Source of the DNA: Emiliania huxleyi CCMP1516
Taxonomy: Eukaryota; Haptophyta; Isochrysidales; Noelaerhabdaceae
Reading direction: 5' to 3'
NCBI RefSeq assembly: GCF_000372725.1
Contig: NW_005201192.1
Span: 642,294-706,293 of the forward strand
Length of the DNA: 64,000 bases
The position numbers and the translations under genes were made by a program. This document shows positions 49,555-59,522 of the stretch, in pieces. The notes below the pieces were generated by a model that was not told the origin of the DNA, did not search any database, and saw only the letters and a program-made list of their open reading frames with translations. How positions within the stretch are numbered: the stretch's first letter is position 1; every line of letters starts with the position of its first letter.

Positions 49555-51234
49555 CGGTTGGCCAGTTGCCCGCACCGCCGCGGTGCTTTCCCCCCCTTGT
49601 TATTCCGTACCACGGACCTCGGCGACTGTATTGCGTTGCCCGCTGATGGCCGTAAAGGCACTTGGCACTTGCACTTGGAGCACTTGGAGTGCAGTCAGCA
49701 ACCGCACACCCAGGGCCGGGGAGGTAAGAAGCGCAGACGTATGAATTTTCTTTTTTCGCGCGCGGAGCACTTCATCTTGGAGCACTTTTGCCGCTGGGTG
49801 AAATTCTCAAAAAGGTGCAGCACTTCTAGCCGACATCGACAAAAGTCCCTCTCTAGCCCCGCGGCGAGCGGCCCCGCCGGAGGCGAAGAAAATTTCGCCA
49901 TCTAGCGCTCGCAACACATAGATTTGTGCATAAATCAACACCTCCAATCTTCGGGGGAGTGACGGATAAAGGCGTGCGAAAGAGCTAATGAATCCGAAAG
50001 CAGCGAATCCAAGTGATGGCCCGCCGCAGGCGAAGAAAATTTAGGGTTGGGGTTCCCCTATGCCAAAGAACTCTTATTAGAGGATTTCGGCGGCCGGCGC
50101 GCCGAGGCACAGCGGTTCGCGCTGCCTGCTCGCGCTGGTTACACCGTTGCTGTGGCCGTCTTCGTCCGTATTGTACACCGAGCTGGCGCCACAGCAGAGT
50201 ACAACAACGGCTCGGACTAGCTGCTCCACGGTACTACATCATCAGAGGGCCCGGCAAGGTCCACGGCGGAGCTGGCGGTGGTGGGAGTGGTGGTAGGAAC
50301 GAAGGCGCACCTGTCGGCGATTCACCGCCGTTCGTTCCCGTCTCTCAAAGCTGGTTACACCGTCGATGCGCACATCGAGGCGCTCGTGGACGAGAGAGAC
50401 GTCGCCTCCTCTTTCGTCCCGGGGCACTGTTCACGCCGGAAGGCCCCGTACACTGCCAAGTACATTAGCCTTCATCTCTCCTACCGCCGGCCGGGAGTGC
50501 AGCCGCCACCAGTGAGATTGTCCTCGACGTTGGCACCTGCGAAGTAATGAACAACAGGCAGTGCGTCATATGGCGCTATGATAGCCCTGCGGTGGACGTC
50601 CTCGACGCAGACGAGGCGGAGCTCATCTGCGCGGCGCAGATCGCCGACTGTCTCTCCCTCCCTGCGCGAGTGGTTGCACCACCCTGGATGAGGCATCTGG
50701 GCTGGGGCAGGGCCGTTAGTAGAGGAGGGCGACTGAGGGCGCGAGGCCGCCAATCGTCAAAGTCTGCTGCGACTGACTGTCGGTCACTGACTGAGCAATG
50801 AGCAATCGCATCGGCGGTTTCACTCACGCTCACAATCGGGTTACATCCAGGTCTCTGTGCGGGATGTGCTGGGGGGCTGCCCCCCAGTCGATTGCCGCAT
50901 AGTTCGTCGATGTAACCCTACCAGAAAGCTGTATTCACACCTACCCTTCCAAAAAAAGAAATGTCCCTGCTTTTGTCGAAGATCCGGCGGGTTTATCGGA
51001 GCATCACCCCGCTACCAGAACAGAGCGTGCAAGTACTACAAGCTGACGAGCGACACAACGATGGGGAGGGGCCTTCCGCTGGACCAGCAACTACCAGATC
51101 ATCAGCCGAAGGTGTACCTGAAGAAGCCTTCCATCCTGCCTCTCTGCTACTTCTATTCTCTCAGTGCGGCAGACAAGAAGATATGGTGACGTCCACCATG
51201 AAGAAGATGGTGGGACCGGAGGCAGAGTACATAG

Positions 51235-51605
51235 AGACAGAGTATGTGCAGTAGAGTCCTGCTGGTCTCCTCTTGATAGTGTCATAAGTGTGGCAGGTGT
51301 GTGTCAGAGCCTGACAGCACCCCGACAGCACCACCTGACAGCACCTGACAGCACCGGCCCTACGTCTGACACTGATCTGACAGCAGCAGCAGCCTGACAG
51401 CTCTGACAGCTCCGACAGCGTCTGACAGCAACACCCGACAGCTCCGACAGCACCCGACAGCTACAGATCACCTCTGATGTCAGACAAGCACCCGACAGCA
51501 CCCGACAGCACTGAGACAGCACCTGACAGCTGGTCTGACAGAGGCACCTGTGACAGTGCCCGACAGCCCGACAGATCACCTGACAGCACCTGACAGCCTG
51601 ACAGC
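51235..51605 (+). repeat. CTGACAGC array with unique lead-in, copy 2
   Basis: Same lead-in (CCTGCTGGTCTCCTCTTGAT then ATAAGTGTGG) and unit order as 39960-40175. It then continues further with CACCCGACAGC and CACCTGACAGC units. Confidence 0.85.
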
Positions 51606-51687
51606 CAGGGCTCAGGACCCCTCCACACCCCTACAGCGGCACCCCTACCCCTCCCGCCGTTTTAGGGCCTCCTGACCCGCACTCAAT

Positions 51688-51860
51688 AGGGTCGATTCCG
51701 CATGGTAGAGCTCTACGGGACCCCTCGATCGTCTCGCCCTCCCTCGCTGGCGTGCTCATTGCGGGGGGGGTCATAACAAACACGGTACAGGATCGAGGTG
51801 CACGCCGCTGAGGGACCCCAGAGGGTAGATCGAGCGGTGTCGTCCCCCCTCTCCATCATC
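51688..51860 (+). repeat. Dispersed repeat with paralogous empty site for the 29.5-kb transposon
   Basis: TAGGGTCGATTCCGCATGGTA joins after eight extra bases (GAGCTCTA) to CGGGACCCCTCGATCGTCTC. The same two blocks flank the 868-bp element at 29548-30431. The match continues right through GTCATAACAAACACGGTACA and GGATCGAGGTGCACGC. Confidence 0.85.
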
Positions 51861-52262
51861 TCACTGGGAGACGTCGGCGGTGATGGCGGTGTGACCGATC
51901 GAGCTACAAGAGGAGCTTGTTCAGCATGATCAGGGTGGGCGGAGGAGTTCTCACTTCCTCAATGGGTGGGCTTCCGAGACCTCCAGACTCACGAACCCAT
52001 CACCTTCGGCTTGTGTGGATTCGAACCACGCCGCCGGGATGGAAGCTTCCTGCTTCCATCTGATTAATTGTCCGTTTTCCTCAAAATGCATCAATTAATT
52101 ATATTAATGAACGAATACTGCTCGGCCGTCCCGTCTCGATCTGGAGGAGACGGGTCATCCCCGTGAGGACCACAGATCCCGTGCATCTTGTCGTAGCCGG
52201 AGGGGATGCCTCCTCACCCCCATTCCGAAGGGGCTCCTTCCTCGCCTGCGCGCTGCGGCGCG

Positions 52263-52620
52263 CACACTTGTCACTTTTCAAGTCTGCGGTGTTCTGAGTG
52301 GAGTGCGAGTGGATGGAGGCGTGTGTGTGCGTCTTCCCGTCCATGTTGGTTTTGTGTTGCCCGTCATCCAGAGAGCCGACTCGGCGGCAGACTCTGGCAT
52401 CGGCCATCGCCCTCGGATCGGACCGCAGACCTCTCCTCGAGTAAACGTACAACCAAACTCCCTTGCACGACACTATCACGCGCGCGGGACTGACTGGCTG
52501 GCGCGCACTGGCACTAACACAGCCAGTCCCGTCCGTGCCGCCGTGCCTAGAGAAACAATAAAACTCCTTACGGCGGCTCTGGCCTGAGTGCCGGCCGGAG
52601 CTAAGAAACCACGGCGTGGT
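52263..52620 (+). repeat. Dispersed repeat family C, copy 2
   Basis: Matches 21484-21720 (AAGTCTGCGGTGTTCTGAGT, GCCGACTCGGCGGCAGACTC, GAGTGCCGGCCGGAG then AAGAAACCACGGC), with extra sequence in the middle. Confidence 0.8.
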
Positions 52621-52754
52621 ATGTATGAAGGTGGGAAGGGGTGAGGGGGGAAAGAAAAATGCAGTAATCTTGCCGACATTTCCGCGATTCCTGTCCCCCG
52701 GGGTCTACCTGGTACGCCGGCGGACACCTCGGTCTGTGCGGGGGGGGGGGGGCC

Positions 52755-53469
52755 ATGGGCGGTGTGGTCTCTGCGGCTGCCTCGGGCGCCACGGGTATTG
52801 GCCAGGACACCGAGGCCCTGATCCGAGCGCGGCAGGCGAGGATGCGCCAGGAGGTTCTCCTCGCTAAGCTGCACGATGAGGCCCGGCTGCATGCCTCGCA
52901 AGAGTGGGACAAGGAGAATGGCGAGTCCCAGCCGGCCGCCGCGCCGCCAGCAGCGTCCAAGCCGAAGAAGAAGAAGAAGACCGAGAAGCCGCCCGACAAG
53001 GCGGCCAAGGCTCCAGAGACGACGGCAAAAGACGCGCCGGCGGCGGCGAGTGCGCCGGCAGAGCCTGCCGACACCGCGAGGGGAGCCACCCTGTTCAAGG
53101 CGAAGTGCGCCGCGTGTCACACTTGCAACGAGGGCGGACCCAGCAAGCAGGGCCCCAACCTCTACAGCATCATCGGCGCGCAGACGGCGCACGACAAAGC
53201 GGTGCCGCCGCCAGCCGCGCCCCAGCCCGGCGGTCCCCTGCCCCCTGCTCGCTTCCGTCCGCGCGTCCGCTCACGCCCCGTATCGCCAACCGCAGTACAA
53301 GTACACCAAGGCGATGTCGAGCTTCAACTCGACCTGGACTGAGGAGACGATGCTCTCTTTCCTGGCCAAGCCAAAGGAGGTGGTCAAGGGCACCTCGATG
53401 GCCTTCCCGGGCTTCAAGAAGGAGAAGGACCGAGTGGACGTGGTGGCGTACCTCAGCACGCTCAAGTGA
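52755..53469 (+). CDS. Cytochrome c with a ~100-residue N-terminal extension
   Basis: Exons 52755-53198 and 53296-53469, joined by a GC-AG intron (TAHDK / [14 protein letters not shown]), give 205 residues. The C-terminal ~100 residues are class I cytochrome c: [20 protein letters not shown] with haem ligation by Cys118, Cys121 and His122, [31 protein letters not shown], and axial Met183 in [11 protein letters not shown], ending [13 protein letters not shown]. Before it lies an extension starting [20 protein letters not shown], then a helical stretch ([20 protein letters not shown]) and a lysine-rich hinge ([20 protein letters not shown]). The MGGxxS start could be N-myristoylated. A 12-G run lies directly before the start codon. 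It could serve in mitochondrial electron transfer or at another membrane; the family assignment is firm, the location is not. Confidence 0.88.
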
Positions 53470-54989
53470 GGACGGCGCGGGACGGCGCGGGAGTGGAGTA
53501 GGCCGTGCACGAGGTGCGTTGTGATAGGTTAGTAGGTTGGGGCGCGGAAGTTCCTTCATTCAGGGGTATTCAAGGAAAAGGCGACCTAAGTCGACCGACG
53601 AATGTCCAAGTCGAATGTCCGGAGGCACCATGCGCCGCGCAGAGCACTGCGGAAACCGGGCCCCGGCTCCTCTAGTGTCCACGCGCGGCTTAGAAGCTCA
53701 TTGATTTCTTTTTTGCACGACACTGGGAGTATAAACTTCTTTTTGTGGCACAACTGATCTCGGCTGTGCGATGCTGCTGAAAGCTGTGCTTCTCTTCGGC
53801 GCCGTCGGCACGTCGGCGCTTGCGTCCTTCGCCGTGGCTCCGCGCCACCACCTGTTGAGTCGCTCCGGTCAAGATGTGCCCCGGCATGGCGGCTGAGGCT
53901 CTCAGGTTGGGCGACGCGAGCGCCGAGAAGGTGGAGCAAGACCTCGCGTCCCCCATGGGCTTGCTCGGTTGGCAGGGTCGGATTTGGGTTCTTTGTGATG
54001 CGTCAACTTCAAGTTCCGGAACGACTCAACAGGGTCTAAAGACGGGGGAGCGACCGGCCTACACTTGGAGTGCAGTCATTAACCTCACATCCCCAGGGCC
54101 GGGGAGCTATAAGAAGCGCACCCAGCGGGCCGGATGATCGGTATCGGGTTGCGGGCAAGAGAGCCCTAGCCCAGGGGGTGCGCGTTCCCGGGGAAAGGGC
54201 CGTAAAGTAAACACGGGTCTCCGAGAGGGCTCCGTGTACCGGGTTTCCCCTTAACTGCAGAACGCCCCCTCTACTCGGAGCTAGTGGACACGGTCACGGA
54301 CACTACCGGACACCACCCGTCAGCCGTCACGTACACACACGACTACTTAACGTGTACACTGCCCGGCTGCGCGGCGGCTCCCCGGCGCGGGGGCCTCGTC
54401 CCGCACCCATCAGGGCGAATCTTCGGTCTGGTTCGGTCTCTTGCTCGCTTTTCGGGCGTCGCCCCACTGCCTCTGAACTCGTTTTTGATGTCTCTTCTTC
54501 GGAGGCGGCCCCCCCGCCCCACCTCCGCCGGCTAGCCCCATTGGCTCCGAGGGAGCTGACAGCCCGGGCGGGGCCTCCCCGGGCGAGGGCGGCGGCATCG
54601 TGTCTCGTCGCCACCCCTCCCCGGGAGGTCGGGCCGGCTCTCCCTGGTCGGCGAGTCGCGCCCGCATCCGCGGCCTCTCTATCGTTCTCGGCTCGCCCTC
54701 CCCCTCCTCCGGCTCCTCACTAAGCTCGGGAAGGCACGGTCCCTCTTGTCGTAGATCACGGCGGTCCAGCCGCCGCCGCGACGGGTCTACCCCCGGTGCG
54801 CGGTGGGCTCGCACCCGCACGGCCCGATTCCACTCGCAGAGGCCGAGTCAGCTCGACTCTCTCGCCACCCCAGACAGTTGGCTCCAGGCCTCACCCGGGG
54901 CCCTCCGGCCCCGGCCTTCCGGTCCGCCGGCCGACCCGCTGTCTCCCCACGGCACCACCCCCCCCCTCGGACCCCTCCCCCACTGCACC
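53470..54989. other. Intergenic with family A copy
   Basis: 53470-54056: no gene recognised. 54057-54286: family A copy 3. 54350-54985: GC-rich sequence whose long frames on both strands (for example minus 54410-54820) have no family. Confidence 0.5.
54057..54286 (+). repeat. Dispersed repeat family A, copy 3
   Basis: Begins CTACACTTGGAGTGCAGTCA and ends CCCCCTCTACTCGGAGCTAG. About 700 bp upstream of the next gene, so not immediately adjacent as in copies 1 and 2. Confidence 0.88.
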
Positions 54990-56204
54990 ATGAAGCGGAA
55001 GCAACGAGGCTCCAGGCCTCCTCGGTCGAACAAGCCTTCCTCAGCCACTCTCGTGCACGTCCTCTACCTCGAGACCGCCGAGGACCAGCGAGGCAGCGAC
55101 GGCTTGCGCTCTCCGGGCGTGCACCTCAACGAGCGCGGGCGCGGGCCGGCGCTGTGTGCTGCGTGCGGTGGCGTGGCCGACGCGTGGCGTGGCCGTCTGG
55201 ACAACATGCAGACGGCACTGCGCATGTGCTGCTCCGAGGGCGCTCTCTTCCGGCCCTCCGTCGCTCAGTTTGCGCTCGTCTCTCCGCGTGCAGTGATCCG
55301 GTACAGCCTGGCCGAGTTTGGCGGGTGGCTGAGTGAGCGTGGCACGAAGCGCGCCACTGAGGCGGTCGTGATCGGCGCAGCGCTGCGCGCCGCCTCGGGC
55401 GAGCTGCCTGCGGCGTCGGGCGTCTCCCACGCGCCGCTCGAGGTTGCGCCCGACGGCTCTCCCGAGTGCATGTGGGCGTGGGTGGCGGGGTGGGCGGCGG
55501 CCGTGAGGGCCCGCGCCGCCGGCGGTCGCGTCGTTGCCCTGCTTCTGGACGCCGCGGCGCCGCCACTCGAGCACACAACAGCCGCCGGCGCGCTGGCGGC
55601 GTCGCTGCGAGGGTGCGGCGTGAGCGACCTGCTGTTGTGTGTGGGCGGCCCGTCGGGCGTGCCTCGGCGGTGGCAAGAACGGCTGGCGGCGGCGCTGGGC
55701 GGCGAGCGCGGCGAGCCCGCTCCTCCGCTGCTCGGGGTGTCGCTGCGGGGCGGCGTGCAGCACTCGGCGCCCGCCCTCGCGGAGCTGCTCCTGCTCCACG
55801 AAAGAGGGCGCCTGCTGCCGCTCGTGCAGGACCGGCTGGCGCTCAGCGACGAGCAGCACAAGGCGTGGCGGCGCGCCGAGCGCGAGATAGTGCACGCGTG
55901 GCTGCGGGCTCTGGGCCTGCACGCCGACGGCAACACGGCTGACGGCGGCGGCGCTGCCCTCCCGGCGGCGGCGGAGGTGGCGCGGCTCCTCGAGGCGCAC
56001 CGCGCGCTCCTGCAGAGGCTCGAGGCGGCCGGCTCGCTCCGTGCGGGCGCGAACGAGGTGGGGGCCGGCAGCGAGGAGGGCACGGAAGAAGCGGGGGAGG
56101 GGCCAGGGGGGCGGCAGGGCTCGGCTCGCGGCGCCCTTCCGCACAAGCCAGAGGCGGCGCGAGCGATCCGAAAGAAGAAGAGGAGGGCGACACAGGGGAA
56201 CTGA
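54990..56204 (+). CDS. Hypothetical protein with a possible SPOUT/RlmH-like fold
   Basis: 404 residues from ATG54990 (MKRKQRGSRPPRSNKPSSAT), single frame. Basic at both ends (last residues RKKKRRATQGN), suggesting nucleic-acid binding or nuclear import. The centre reads ATLVHVLYLETAED, RVVALLLDAAAPPLEHTTAA, VSDLLLCVGGPSGVPRRWQE, LGVSLRGGVQHSAPALAELL. The GGPSG loop followed by a short strand and an H-containing helix recalls the knot region of RlmH-type rRNA methyltransferases, but the match is weak and the N-terminus is longer than RlmH. Otherwise unknown. A CxxC (ALCAACGGV) lies near residue 50. Confidence 0.55.
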   Translation: MKRKQRGSRPPRSNKPSSATLVHVLYLETAEDQRGSDGLRSPGVHLNERGRGPALCAACGGVADAWRGRLDNMQTALRMCCSEGALFRPSVAQFALVSPRAVIRYSLAEFGGWLSERGTKRATEAVVIGAALRAASGELPAASGVSHAPLEVAPDGSPECMWAWVAGWAAAVRARAAGGRVVALLLDAAAPPLEHTTAAGALAASLRGCGVSDLLLCVGGPSGVPRRWQERLAAALGGERGEPAPPLLGVSLRGGVQHSAPALAELLLLHERGRLLPLVQDRLALSDEQHKAWRRAEREIVHAWLRALGLHADGNTADGGGAALPAAAEVARLLEAHRALLQRLEAAGSLRAGANEVGAGSEEGTEEAGEGPGGRQGSARGALPHKPEAARAIRKKKRRATQGN

Positions 56205-56472
56205 AGACATCTGACGCCGCCACCACCCACAGGGAACAGGGTCAGACTCAGAGATTTCGCACCTCACAGTTTCAAACGAACCTTTTTGGTGCTTGGAGTT
56301 GGACGATGGACCGCTCTTGCGGCTTGGAGTTGGAGCTTGGACCCGCACTTGGTGTTGGAGCACTTGCTCTTGGAGTGCAGTCGGTAACCGCACACCCAGG
56401 GCCGCCGGGGAGCTAAGAAGTGCAGCGGGCCGGATGATTGGCGTTAGGTTAGGTTAGGTAGGAAGGTGAGAG
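56205..56472. other. Intergenic with family A left-end fragment
   Basis: 56340-56445 carries GGAGTGCAGTCGGTAACCGC, then CACACCCAGGGCCGCCGGGG and AGCTAAGAAG of family A, truncated after GGGCCGGATGATTGGC. Confidence 0.75.
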
Positions 56473-56757
56473 ACTATGGAGAGTTCACGTCATGACGGTT
56501 AAAACGGCTGTTAACCGTCATGACGTGGTCAATATGTCATGACAGCGGCTGCGAAACGACAGCAGCAACGACGGCAGCAACGACAGCTGGTGACAGCTGG
56601 TGACAGCTGGTGACAGCTGGTGACAGCTGGTGACAGCCAGCTGCCAAGGAGGAGTGAAAGGCACCAGGAACAGTGACAGCCATAGTGACAGTGACAGTGA
56701 AGCCAGTGAATGCCAACGACAGGCGGTGACAATGTCAGCGCGGGGCCCCGCGAGTGA

Positions 56758-56808
<51 letters not shown>

Positions 56809-57654
56809 CGAGGCAGCGCCACAGGCACAGCCGTGAGGCAGCCATAGCCCTCGTGAACGAACTTGAGCTTATTCCAGCCATAGTCATCGTCTACGATCCA
56901 CATGCAGACTGCCGGTGACAGCATGCACCTTGAGAGGTTCAACCCGAGGTGTGTTGCTCAATGCTCTGCGCGTTTGCTTGTGATCGTGATTTCAAGGTCC
57001 CAATCCTCGCGGCTGAGGATTGACACCGTTCGCTCGCGTGAGATTTTTGAGCGGCAGATGAACCAGCGCTGGAGCCCATCACGGCACATGCTGGAGGAAG
57101 GAGGGCAAGGGTTTTGCAGATTCTCCGACTCACGCCCGCTGCTGCTGAGCGTGCGTGGCTACTGTTGAGAGGGTTTCTCATGTGGCGTCGGGCGTGCGAG
57201 TGAGCGGTCTCGCGCGCATGCATCTATATCTTGAGTGTCCTGTCTCTCTCGCTAGTGGCACCACACACTGTCCTGCGGGGGTGCTCATGACAGCAGCAAT
57301 GACAGCAGCAATGACAGCAGCAATGACAGCAGCAATGACAGCAGCAATGACAGCACAGCAGCAGCAACGACAGCGATGACAGCAGCAATGACAGCAGGAA
57401 TGACAGCTGCGCAATTACAGCAGCAGTGACAGTTGGACCAGTCGGGGATGGTTACGACAGCAGCAACGACAGCAGCAACGACAGCAGCAACGACAGCTGG
57501 TGACAGCTGGTGACAGCTGGTGACAGCTGGTGACAGCTGGTGACAGGTAGGTGTCACTGTCGCTGTCGTTTGCTGTATGACAGCTGGCAGCTGTCATGAC
57601 AGCGGCTAACCGTCATGACAGCGGCTAACCGTCATGACGTGAACTCTCCATAGT
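56473..57654. mobile_element. 1.18-kb element with inverted ends, filled with TGACAGC satellite
   Basis: The ends at 56473 and 57654 are inverted copies (ACTATGGAGAGTTCACGTCA then TGACGGTTA, 29 identical bases), followed by further GTTAACCGTCATGACGT / GGCTAACCGTCATGAC palindromic units. The interior has TGACAGCTGG tandem units near both ends (56590-56635 and 57495-57545), a GACAGC hexamer run (56756-56812) and an AATGACAGCAGC run (57288-57370). About 300 bp of unique central sequence (56850-57200) has no convincing gene. No target duplication was identified. Confidence 0.75.
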
Positions 57655-57748
57655 TTCTGAAGAACAATCGGGAAAACGAATCTTTTTTCGAAGGAGGTCT
57701 TGAAGACCGTCCACCGCAGCCGGCCCCTCCGCGTAAACGAGGGACAAT

Positions 57749-59490
57749 ATGTCACCAAAGCTTCACATTTCGCGGCGGACCACTGCCCTGCTGCTGATTG
57801 AGTACCAGAATGAATTCACGGACCCGCGGGGCGGGCTGTATGCCTCCGTGCGAGTCGTGCTGGAGGCCACGCGCATGCTTCAGAAAAGCCTTGAGCTTAT
57901 CGCTGGCGCGCGCGAGCGAGGTGTGCTAATCATCCACTGTCCAAATGTGGTCGACCCAAAGGTCGCTTCTGCCGACGCACGTGCTGGCATGATGACCGGC
58001 CTCTATCGCGGCCTCTTCTTGCGCGGCTCATGGGGCGCCGAGATGTCTGTCCCGGTGCACGACCAGGCTTGAGCCATCAGCCGTATCACACCCTTCTTTT
58101 GCCGCACCACGGTACACCCTCCCTCCCCGGGTCGTAGGATGTGGTGCTGCAGAACAAACAGGGCCTTGATTGCTTCACGGGCACCAACCTCGAGGCAATC
58201 TTGCAGGAGTACTCCATCAGCACCGTTGGGCTATGTGGCTTCCTCGCCAACGTCTGTGTTGAGTCGACTATGCGCACCGCCTTCGACAAGGGGCTGCACG
58301 TCGTGACGCTTACGGACTGCGTCGCGGCGACGTCGCTCGAGGCGCTGCGATCAGCCACGCAGATCTCCTTCCACCACTTTTCTCAGCCGGCCACGAGCGA
58401 CGTCTTCCTCGCTGCGCTCGAGCACGAGTCGCACCACCACCACTCGCATCGCTCGCACTCGACGCACTACTCGCACTCGCCGGACGGGCTCTCGGCCTCG
58501 GTGAACGACTCAGTCAGCGAGGCGAGCGACGACCTCAACTCGTTGCGCACCTCGCGCTCCGAGTGGGTCCTCTTCGAGGGGTACGTGCACAAGAAGAGCC
58601 GCTGGCTCGGCACGTGGCGCTCGCGGTGGGTTGTCATCACGCCATACCGGCTCGTTTTCTTCCAAGACCGCGACGCGGCGCGCGAGGCGGAGGAAACTTC
58701 CATCACCGAGCCGGGCACCGAGAACTTTGACCTCAGTGGCGTCGGCAGCGCCGTGCCCACCTCCTTCCCAGGCATCTCTCCACTTGGCCTCGCCGTCTGC
58801 ATCACTGGTAGAGGCCGGTCGGGAAGCAGTATCTGCTGCGGCGCGCTCGTGGAGCGCGAGCTGCTGCTCCACTTTGGCGAGAGCCAGACCGCGATCACCA
58901 CCGCACTGCGCAACTTGCTCATCACCGCGCTCGTCAACGCCCGCGAGAGCGCGCAGCACCGAGCCTCTGTTAGCGGCGCAGAGAGCGCGCGCGCCACCGA
59001 CAGCGCCCGTCGGAGCCGCGACCTGTGGCGCTCGCACCTCTCCCGCCACCGAAAGTCGGCGGCGGTGCATGCGTTCGAGAGCAGTCGAGTCCATTTCGAG
59101 GAGCGGTACGAGCTCGGCGACATGCTGGGCGAGGGAGGTCAAGGGGTGGTCCATGCGGTTACGTGCCTCCAGTCGGGCGAGCGGATGGCGGCCAAGCTGA
59201 TCAGCAAGGTGGGGCTCTCGCGGAACGCAAAGGCTCGGCTGAGGAAGGAGGTAGATTTGCAGCGGCAGGTTGACTACCACCCCAACATCTGCTCCGTCTT
59301 CAACTTTTACGACGAGCCTCGCCGGATGGTGGTGGTGATGGAGTTGCTGCCCTACGGGACGCTGTACGATCACGTCGTCGCGCACTTCAGCTCTGGCGGC
59401 CGGCTCGACGACGACGAGTACAACGAGGCGCACGTCAGCCGGCTGCTACAGCAGGCGCTCTCGGCGCTCACGACCATGCACGACCGCGGT

Positions 59491-59522
<32 letters not shown>

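Larger units (their letters stand above)
49555..52754. other. 3.2-kb gene-poor block with repeats
   Basis: 49660-49740: a family A left-end fragment. 50000-51250: short frames such as 50278-50547 (HIEALVDERDVASSFVPGHC) and 50857-51189 (ACKYYKLTSDTTMGRGLPLD) that look partly protein-like but belong to no recognised family; they could be relics. 51235-51605: CTGACAGC array. 51688-51860: the host repeat that contains the transposon at 29.5 kb. 52263-52620: family C. Confidence 0.55.

Noticed and set aside
52000..52075. Possible tRNA T-arm on the minus strand (GGTTCGAATCC with a nearby strong hairpin)
   Set aside because: The T-stem has a mismatch, no matching acceptor strand was found upstream, and the hairpin (GATGGAAGC/GCTTCCATC) has a 5-base loop unlike an anticodon arm.
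55041..56393. 450-residue minus-strand ORF
   Set aside because: Antisense to the 54990-56204 gene; arginine/alanine-rich and without motifs.
39290..57660. Repeat arrays considered as CRISPR
   Set aside because: The TGACAGC units are 7-8 bp with irregular spacers in a eukaryotic genome; there are no 25-40 bp direct repeats with unique spacers and no cas genes.
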